Source: Kitasatospora sp. CB01950 (GTDB taxonomy: Bacteria > Actinomycetota > Actinomycetes > Streptomycetales > Streptomycetaceae). Taken from it: DNA of 64,000 bases. The stretch lies in assembly GCF_001905465.1 (NCBI RefSeq), contig NZ_LISX01000009.1, positions 305,398-369,397 of the forward strand, written 5' to 3'. The notes beneath the pieces were generated by a model, which saw only the letters and a list, made by a program, of their open reading frames with translations, was not told the DNA's origin and ran no database searches. The first letter of the stretch is position 1. Each line of letters begins with the position of its first letter. The position numbers were made by a program, and so were the translations under genes. Shown one piece after another: positions 57,564-64,000 of this stretch.

Positions 57564-60485
57564 CTACTGCGCTCCTTCACCGAGCCTCAACAACTGCGGC
57601 ACCCGCCGACGCCCCGCCACCCCCTCCAGCGCCGCCGCACACGGCACCAGGACGAGCAGTCCCAGCGCGGCGATCGCGATGCTCGTCCAGTCCGGGGCGA
57701 ACGAGGGCGCTCCCGGGCCGGAGGTGAACGCCCTCAGTTCCAGTGCCGGGCCCAGCAGCCACGGCAGGCCCAGCCCGAGGGCCGTTCCGCCGATCACCGC
57801 CGCTGCCATCACCGGCAGCAGCTGCACCAGTTGGACGCCCGCCGCGGCCCTCGGGCCCAGGCCCAGCGTGCGCAGGTACGCAAGCATCCGGCCGCGTTCC
57901 GCGGAGCCGAGCAGCAGCTCCAGGACCACTGCCGTCAGCCCGAGCAACAGGCCGATCGCCGCCGCCGACCGGAACGCCAGCTCCAGTGCGGACGCCAGCC
58001 CGTCGTTCGTCGACTCCTTCAACTGCCCTGCCATGTCCCGGACTTCCACCGGCGCGCCGCGCAGCACCGCGCCGCCCGCCACCCCCGCGCCGCCGACGCC
58101 CGCGGTCGCCGCCGAGGCCGCCACCACGGCCCGCAGCCGGTCCCCGTCGATCCGCTGCGCGCCGGCCGCCGACCCGGCGCGGCCGGGCTCGGCGAACAGC
58201 ACGGCCGCGTTGCGCTGCCCGGTCTGTCGCGGCAGGCGCTCCGCGGCGGGCCCGCCGAACACCAGCAGCGGCCCGCCCGCGACCTCGGCGACCACCGGCC
58301 CGACCGCCCGGTCCCGTTCCGCGCCGGCCGGCAGCACGCCGACGATCCGGACCCGGAACCTGTTCGCCCCGGCGTCCGCGTCGAACGCCCCCTCGGGGAA
58401 TCGCGCCGCGGTCCTCGCGTCGGCCAGCGCAGGCAGTTCCGCACCTGGCGCCAGCGGCGCGGACAGCCCCGCACCGCTCAGCGCCGCCGCCACCGGCGAG
58501 CCCGGCTCCAACTTCGCCAGCGCCTCCTGGTCGACGCCGACCAGGCCCACGTTCCTGAGCACCGTCCCGTCCTCGCCGGCCGTCAGCGACGCCACCCCGC
58601 CGTGCACCGACAGCACCCCGCCGACGCCCGGCACCTTCGCCAACTCCTCCAACGGCAAGGAGCGTTGGGCCGGCCAGAGGACGGCCGCGTCCCCGCCGGT
58701 GCGCCACTGCGCAGCCTCCGCCCGGCCGTTGCGCACCGTCCCGGACACCAGCGCGCCGAACACCGCGCAGGCCAGTGCGGGCACCAGCACCAGCAGCGCC
58801 GTCGCCGCCGCGCCGGACCGCCGGCCGGCCTGCGACAGGCCGACCAGCGCGACCGTGCCGCGCCGCCGCCGCGCCCAGCCGGTCAGCACCCGCAGCGGCA
58901 CCGGGTACACCCGCAGCACCACGACCACCGCCGCCAGGCCCAACACCACGGGCACCACGGCCAGTTGAGGGTCCGGGTCGGCGGTGCCCGGCGAGGTCGC
59001 GCCGCGCAGCCGCAGCTGCAGCACACCCGCCGCCGCCAGCGTCAGCACCGTACCCTCCACCACCAGCCGGCCGGACAGGCCCAACGCCCGCTTCACACCC
59101 CGCCGTTGGACCGGCTCCCGACCCGCCCGACGCAGCGCCCGGCCCTGCCACCACACCGCCACCGCGGGCGCGCCCGCCACCAGCACGGCCACCGCCGCCA
59201 CCGGCCACCACGCACCGAGCGGACGTTCCCCCGCCGACGGGCCGGACACCGCCCGGCCCGCCAACACCCCCACCAGGACCGCCGGAACGGCCTCCAGCAG
59301 CCGAACCGCCGCCAGTGCGGGCTCACCCGCCCCGCGCGCCCGCTGGAGCCTCAGCACCCCCTCCCGACGCCGCGCCCCCAACCGGGCCGCCGCCACCGCC
59401 GTGGACACCCCGATCGCCAACAGCCCCGCCAACGCGAACGACTGCAACGACACCGTCCGGGCCCGCTGCTCCGCGAACCGGTCCACCAGCGCCGACAGTT
59501 GCTCCTGCACCTGCGGCGGCGACACCGTCCGCACTCCCGCCGGGCACGGCATCATGTCCGAGACGATGTCGCCGCAGGCCCGATCCCGCGCCGCGACAGC
59601 GAACCCCCGTGCCCCGGCAGCAAGTTCACGCGCCCCCGCAGTCGTGCCGCCGGTCCCCCAGGGCTGCTGCGCCGCCTCGAACACCCAGCTCGCCGACAGC
59701 GACAACGACCCGCGCGCCTCCATCGCCTCCAGCCCCGCCGGGGCCACCAGCGCCTGCCCGTACCGGATGTACCCGCTCGGCTCCGGCGCGTCCAACGGCT
59801 CGTTCAACAACGGGAGTTCACGCCACAGGTCGTCCGAGCCGTCGAGCGGCGCGAACTCGCCGACCACCACCGCCTCGGTGGCCCCGGCCTGCCCCTCCAG
59901 CATCACCCGCTGCCCGAGCGCCAACCCGAACTGCTCCAACCCCTTGCGAGACATGCCCAGTTCGACCGGCGCCTGCTGCGCCGCGTCCGGCTGCCCGGGC
60001 GCCCGACCCGCCACCCAGCGCACCCGGGCCGCCGCGTCCTGCGCGTACGCCAGCGACACCGACGCCGGATTGCCGTGCGGCTGGGGCACGCCCTGCCCCT
60101 TCAACTCCATGCCGTCGCTCTGCGCCCGGCCCGACACCCGCACCAGGGTGTGCGCCAACTCCCCCGACGCACCCTGCCGCAGGCCCTCGCCGACCCGCGT
60201 CAGGTCGCTGTCCAACGAGCCGAACTGCGGCGCCGTCGACTGCCCCGCCCGGTTCCGCGGCGCGTTCAGCGTCGCCCGCGCCACCACCAGCGGCCCCTCC
60301 GCCTGCGCCACCGCCAACCGGCGGTTCAACTCCTTCGTCGACAAGTCGTCGAAGACCGGCGGCCACAGCAACGACGCCACCGTCAGCACCGCCGACAGCA
60401 CGGCCAGCACCACCAGCACCGGCCACCCCGTCCGGGCCTCCCGCAACGCCGGACGCCACCCCCCGAACCCGCCGAACCCGCTCAT
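57564..60485 (-). CDS. FtsX-type ABC transporter permease, large
   Basis: The 973-residue protein starts with an N-terminal membrane helix (WPVLVVLAVLSAVLTVASLL) after a basic stretch. A long extracellular region (about 40-330) follows, then two blocks of membrane helices around residues 345-470 and 790-960 with FtsX-like content (LLGLTAVVLELLLGSAERGR, then LRTLGLGPRAAAGVQ). There is no ATP-binding partner in the window. It overlaps the upstream permease gene by ATGA, so the two probably form one complex. Confidence 0.8.
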   Translation of the reverse strand: MSGFGGFGGWRPALREARTGWPVLVVLAVLSAVLTVASLLWPPVFDDLSTKELNRRLAVAQAEGPLVVARATLNAPRNRAGQSTAPQFGSLDSDLTRVGEGLRQGASGELAHTLVRVSGRAQSDGMELKGQGVPQPHGNPASVSLAYAQDAAARVRWVAGRAPGQPDAAQQAPVELGMSRKGLEQFGLALGQRVMLEGQAGATEAVVVGEFAPLDGSDDLWRELPLLNEPLDAPEPSGYIRYGQALVAPAGLEAMEARGSLSLSASWVFEAAQQPWGTGGTTAGARELAAGARGFAVAARDRACGDIVSDMMPCPAGVRTVSPPQVQEQLSALVDRFAEQRARTVSLQSFALAGLLAIGVSTAVAAARLGARRREGVLRLQRARGAGEPALAAVRLLEAVPAVLVGVLAGRAVSGPSAGERPLGAWWPVAAVAVLVAGAPAVAVWWQGRALRRAGREPVQRRGVKRALGLSGRLVVEGTVLTLAAAGVLQLRLRGATSPGTADPDPQLAVVPVVLGLAAVVVVLRVYPVPLRVLTGWARRRRGTVALVGLSQAGRRSGAAATALLVLVPALACAVFGALVSGTVRNGRAEAAQWRTGGDAAVLWPAQRSLPLEELAKVPGVGGVLSVHGGVASLTAGEDGTVLRNVGLVGVDQEALAKLEPGSPVAAALSGAGLSAPLAPGAELPALADARTAARFPEGAFDADAGANRFRVRIVGVLPAGAERDRAVGPVVAEVAGGPLLVFGGPAAERLPRQTGQRNAAVLFAEPGRAGSAAGAQRIDGDRLRAVVAASAATAGVGGAGVAGGAVLRGAPVEVRDMAGQLKESTNDGLASALELAFRSAAAIGLLLGLTAVVLELLLGSAERGRMLAYLRTLGLGPRAAAGVQLVQLLPVMAAAVIGGTALGLGLPWLLGPALELRAFTSGPGAPSFAPDWTSIAIAALGLLVLVPCAAALEGVAGRRRVPQLLRLGEGAQ

Positions 60486-63400
60486 CCGCTCTCCCCCGCC
60501 CGCAGCTCACGCGCCAGATCGACCCGCGCCAACATCCGCGACAGCACCAGCACCACCGAGCCGACGCCCAGCCCCGTCGCCAGCACCACCGCCGCCGTCC
60601 AACCCCAGCCCACCGTCAGCTCCAGCGACGGAAACACCGCCCGGCCACCGCCGTCCACCACGATCAACGGCAGCACCACCGCCGCCAGACCCACCCCCAG
60701 CACCCCGCCCAGCAGCACCGAGAAACCCACCACCGCCAACTGCTCCAGCCGCAGCACCCCCGCCAACTGCCGCCGCCGCACCCCGATCGCCCGCAGCACC
60801 GCGAACTCCCGCCGCCGCGACCGCGCCGAACCCACCGCATGCACCGTGAACCCGGCCACCGCGAACACCGGCGACAGCACCAACGACAGCACCAGCGCAC
60901 TGCGCCGCCCCGCCCGGAACGGATCCGCCGCCATCGCCGCCGCCCGCGACCGGACGCTCTCCACCCGGCCCAGCCCGGGATCCGCCGCGATCGCCCGCTC
61001 CGCCTGCTCCATCCCCGCCTTCGACGACGCCGCCAACAACCACGCCCCGTCCGCCACCGGCGGCAACCCCAGCCCCGACCGCGCCGCCGACAGCGCCGAC
61101 AGATCCACCAGCGCCTGCGCCCGGTCCCGGTCACCGCCGCCCGGGAAGTCCGGCAGCACCCCGACGATCCGCAGCCCGAACAGGTCCGCCTGACCGGACA
61201 TCAACCGCACCTGGCCGCCCACCGGAGCGCCGATCGCCCGCAGGAACGCCTCGTTCACCAGCGCCGGCACCACGAACCCGGCCACCGGCATCCCCCGCAC
61301 CCGCTTCGGCGTCCCCGGCGGCGCCAGCGCGAACGACACCCCGTCCGCCGCCTCCACCTGGGACGGGTCCGCGCCGCGCACCACCGCCGACAGCAGCCCG
61401 CCGTCCTCGGCCTTCACCGTCTCGCACACGCCCGCGTCGATCCGCCGCGAACCCTGGCCCTCGTCCAACTGCCCGGGACACCCCAGATCCGTCGGACCGA
61501 ACGGGCCACGGGTGACATCCACCCAGCTCGCCCCGGCCGGCACCGTCGCCCCCTCGATCCCCGACAGCGTCAACCGGAACGTCGCCCGCGGGAAACCCCG
61601 CGCCGCACTCCGCAGGCCCAACCCCGTCACCTGCAACGGGTAGTGCAACTCCCCCGACGCCAACGGCAGCGACACCGTCCGGGCCACCCCGTCCGCCGTC
61701 ACCTCCGCCCGGACCTCCGTCACCAGGCCGCCCGCGTCCTCGACCTGCGCCACCAGCCACACCGAACCGATCCGGCCCGCCGACGACACCGACACCCGCG
61801 CCTTCAGCTCCGACGGACGCCCCGCCAACGGCATCCCGTGCACCGGAACCCCGTCCCGCAACGACGCCAACTGCCCCGCCAGCGAACCCTGTTCGAGATC
61901 GGACCGGACCGCCGGAACGGCATGCGTCCACGACCCCGACGCCATCCGCTCCGACGTCGCCACCGGCTGCACCGCGGCCGTGTCCACCCCCAGCACCGAC
62001 GTCGCCACCCCCGACACCTGGCCCTCCACCGCGCCCACCGGCGTCACCGCCGCCACCCCCGGCACCGCCGCCAACGCCGCCTGCCGCGCCCCCGGAGGCA
62101 CCGCACCGCCCGTCACCCGCAGATCCGCGCCCAGGTCGAACGCCGCCCGGTCCCGATCGTTCGGCCCCTCCCCCGCGATCGCCGTCGTCGTCAACGCCCC
62201 CACCGCCAACGCCAACGCCATCAACAGCACCGGCGCCGCCTGACCGGCCCGCCCCCGGGACACCTGCCAACCACTGAGCGGCCCCACCAGACCCCGCCCA
62301 CGCCGAGCCAACGCCTCCAACGCCCGCCCCAACGGCGGCAACAACCGCAGCAGCAGCAGCGCCGCCGCCACCGTCATCACCACCGGTGCCGCCACCAGCA
62401 CCGGATCGAACCCCACCGCACTCGACGCCGGGCTCAACAACCCCTCGTACTGCCGCAGTTGCAGGTACGCCAGGACGGCCACCGCCGCCAGCACCAGGTC
62501 CGCCCCGGCCCGCTGCGCCACCGCCCGGCGGGCACTGCGCGACGGCACCTCCCGCTCGCCGCCGTCCGCCGTCCACAGCACCGGCAGCAACGCCGCACAG
62601 CCGTGCAGCACCAGCGCCACCCCGGCCACCGTCCACGCCGCCGCGCCCGTCGCCTCCGCGGCCGCCCCGTCCACCGGCAGCCCCAACCGCTCCAGCAGCC
62701 GCAGCAACGGCCCCGCCACCCACACGCCCAGCAGCGCCGCCGGCACCGTGCACAGCGCCCACTCCGCCGCCGCCGCACCCAGCAGCCGGGCCCGTCCGGC
62801 ACCCCGCGCCAACTGCAGCAGCAGCTCCGATCGCCGGAAGTCCGTGAGTTGACGAGCGGTCAGCACCATCGTCACCGCCGACAGCACCGCCAGCATCGTC
62901 ACCGGGACCAGCATCCCCGACCGCGCCACCATCATCGGCGACTGCAGATCGTTCAACGCCGTCGGCAGATCGCTCGACGCCCGCAGCCCGTTCACGGGAG
63001 ACTCGGCGCCCCGGAACACCGCCCGGACCACATCACCGCCCATCAACCGGTCCACCCGGTCCCGCACCAGCCCCAGCCCCTCCGGCCGCAACTGCCCCGG
63101 CGCCGGCACCGCCGTCCACACCACGTCCACCTGGTCGTGCAGCAGCGGATGCGTCCGCAGCAACTCCTGCGACGCCAGCACCAACCCGTCCGACGACTCC
63201 ACCGGCACCGTCGCCGTCCACGCCCGCCACTGCCGCTCCGCGCCCGGCAGCTCCCGGTACACCCCGCTCACCGTCACCGACAGCACCCCGCCGGCCGACT
63301 GCGTCAGCGCGATCTTCTCCCCCGCCGACACCCCCAGCCAGCGCGCCGTCGACTCCGACAACGCCACCTGCTCCAGCCCCGTCGGCCAGGCCCCCTGCGC

Positions 63401-63796
63401 CAGCTCCGCCACCCGCTGCGGCTCCGGCACCGCCAACGGCACCACCGCCATTCCCTGCGACGACACCGCCCCCGCCGCCCTCGGCAGCGGCGTCCGCAAC
63501 GGCATCGACCCGCGCAGCACCTCTTCGATCTCCGCCGGCATCCCCGGCAACGCCCGGTGCAACGCCGCCCGCACCGGCGCATCCGCCGCCGCGTCCGCGC
63601 CCTCGGCGTACCGCCCCGACAACGTCAACGAGAACCGCGGATCCGCCGCCAACCGGTGCCGCATCCCCTGCGTCACCGAACTCCCCGTCAGCGCCGTCAA
63701 CGCGGTCAACACCGCCACCGCCACCAGCACCGTCACCGCCGCCGCGCCCAGCACCACCCCGTGCTGCCCTGCCCGCCGAACCCCCGCCGCTCCCAT
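60482..63796 (-). CDS. FtsX-type ABC transporter permease, very large
   Basis: The 1,104-residue protein starts with an N-terminal helix (GVVLGAAAVTVLVAVAVLTA), an extracellular region, a first helix block near 310-560, a second large extracellular region and a final FtsX block (RREFAVLRAIGVRRRQLAGV, about 980-1,000, then three helices). ATG 63,796 has GGAGGG about 11 nt upstream; an earlier GTG at 63,835 is less likely. Four 11-bp repeats lie upstream. It probably acts in lipid or peptide export or membrane signalling with an ATPase encoded elsewhere. Confidence 0.82.
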   Translation of the reverse strand: MGAAGVRRAGQHGVVLGAAAVTVLVAVAVLTALTALTGSSVTQGMRHRLAADPRFSLTLSGRYAEGADAAADAPVRAALHRALPGMPAEIEEVLRGSMPLRTPLPRAAGAVSSQGMAVVPLAVPEPQRVAELAQGAWPTGLEQVALSESTARWLGVSAGEKIALTQSAGGVLSVTVSGVYRELPGAERQWRAWTATVPVESSDGLVLASQELLRTHPLLHDQVDVVWTAVPAPGQLRPEGLGLVRDRVDRLMGGDVVRAVFRGAESPVNGLRASSDLPTALNDLQSPMMVARSGMLVPVTMLAVLSAVTMVLTARQLTDFRRSELLLQLARGAGRARLLGAAAAEWALCTVPAALLGVWVAGPLLRLLERLGLPVDGAAAEATGAAAWTVAGVALVLHGCAALLPVLWTADGGEREVPSRSARRAVAQRAGADLVLAAVAVLAYLQLRQYEGLLSPASSAVGFDPVLVAAPVVMTVAAALLLLRLLPPLGRALEALARRGRGLVGPLSGWQVSRGRAGQAAPVLLMALALAVGALTTTAIAGEGPNDRDRAAFDLGADLRVTGGAVPPGARQAALAAVPGVAAVTPVGAVEGQVSGVATSVLGVDTAAVQPVATSERMASGSWTHAVPAVRSDLEQGSLAGQLASLRDGVPVHGMPLAGRPSELKARVSVSSAGRIGSVWLVAQVEDAGGLVTEVRAEVTADGVARTVSLPLASGELHYPLQVTGLGLRSAARGFPRATFRLTLSGIEGATVPAGASWVDVTRGPFGPTDLGCPGQLDEGQGSRRIDAGVCETVKAEDGGLLSAVVRGADPSQVEAADGVSFALAPPGTPKRVRGMPVAGFVVPALVNEAFLRAIGAPVGGQVRLMSGQADLFGLRIVGVLPDFPGGGDRDRAQALVDLSALSAARSGLGLPPVADGAWLLAASSKAGMEQAERAIAADPGLGRVESVRSRAAAMAADPFRAGRRSALVLSLVLSPVFAVAGFTVHAVGSARSRRREFAVLRAIGVRRRQLAGVLRLEQLAVVGFSVLLGGVLGVGLAAVVLPLIVVDGGGRAVFPSLELTVGWGWTAAVVLATGLGVGSVVLVLSRMLARVDLARELRAGESG

Positions 63797-63916
63797 GACC
63801 CCCGAAGCCCTCCGCCCGCCGATGGTCTGGACCAATCACGATGACGGGCAGTCTGCCCGCAACCATCCGCCCGGGCAACAACCAACTGATCACGGACCGG
63901 ACTCGGTATCCGCTGG

Positions 63917-63960
63917 CTCCGGGAATGCTCCGGAAATGGTCCGGAAATGGTCCGAGAACG
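63917..63960 (-). repeat. Four 11-bp direct repeats upstream of the permease operon
   Basis: Units CTCCGGGAATG, CTCCGGAAATG, GTCCGGAAATG and GTCCGAGAACG follow one another at exactly 11 bp, one helical turn. This is the spacing of response-regulator boxes. They lie 120 bp before the permease start. Confidence 0.6.
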
Positions 63961-63964
63961 CGAA

Positions 63965-63994
63965 AAAGCCCCCCGCCATGAGGCGAGGGGCTTT
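63965..63994 (-). terminator. Terminator of a leftward gene to the right of the window
   Basis: AAAGCCCC-C-CGCC, ATGA, GGCG-A-GGGGCTTT form a long stem. On the minus strand it ends in a T-run, so it should stop transcription entering from beyond position 64,000. Confidence 0.8.
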
Positions 63995-64000
63995 CCCTGA

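Noticed and set aside
55174..63844. Very long open frames on the plus strand (1,264, 1,216 and 1,689 codons)
   Set aside because: They are rich in Arg, Pro and Ala with no domains, lie opposite recD2 and the two FtsX permeases, and follow the codon shadow of high-GC genes.

Overview
The window is actinobacterial DNA of the Streptomyces/Kitasatospora kind. GC content is very high, GTG starts are common, genes are tightly packed with GTGA/ATGA overlaps, and WhiB-like proteins, a copZ-copA pair and a Streptomyces-type dispersed repeat are present. Two blocks meet near position 38,790. Positions 1-38,789 are most of a siphovirus prophage whose left end, and presumably its integrase and attL, lie outside the window. 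Positions 38,790-64,000 are ordinary host chromosome.

Prophage layout, left to right. (a) 1-1,030 is an immunity switch: a leftward repressor-like gene (126-515) and a rightward HTH gene (763-1029), separated by promoters embedded in GCATCC-N2-GGATGC-like palindromes. (b) 1,026-14,900 is the early operon: small proteins, a RecB-like nuclease, a phiC31-Gp3-type recombination directionality factor, a DnaQ-type exonuclease, a RuvC-like resolvase, a WhiB-like protein, a DnaB/RecA-like helicase, a PP-loop (PAPS-reductase-like) enzyme, a MazG-like protein and a second WhiB-like protein. (c) 14,939-20,290 holds packaging and head genes: small and large terminase, a portal-MuF fusion, an Acb2/Tad1-like small protein and a prohead protease. 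(d) 20,489-32,908 holds the HK97-type capsid, connectors, tail tube, tail chaperones with a -1 frameshift, tape measure and tail tip. (e) 32,999-34,442 holds a CHAP endolysin and holin-like proteins. (f) 34,534-38,427 is an accessory right end: a moron gene between twin terminators, a flavoprotein, an XRE-TPR regulator, four small genes and another XRE gene. The prophage ends in the 3' half of a tRNA-Arg(UCU) gene, read as attR.

Three late modules (terminase, capsid, lysis) are each preceded by the same two-part element, GTTAGCCG, exactly 23 nt, then CTANCSTG. This is the strongest unexplained signal in the window and is most simply read as a phage late promoter.

Host block: TetR and GNAT genes, divergent around a palindrome; an enoyl-CoA hydratase; an acyl-CoA dehydrogenase with a divergent TetR regulator; a secreted GH5 glycosidase; an M3 peptidase; a family A DNA polymerase; a SpoIIE-type phosphatase; copZ-copA behind a CsoR-like operator; an SDR oxidoreductase; citrate synthase; RecD2 helicase; and two very large FtsX-type permeases behind four 11-bp direct repeats. 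All functions are inferred from sequence motifs read by eye. No database search was possible.
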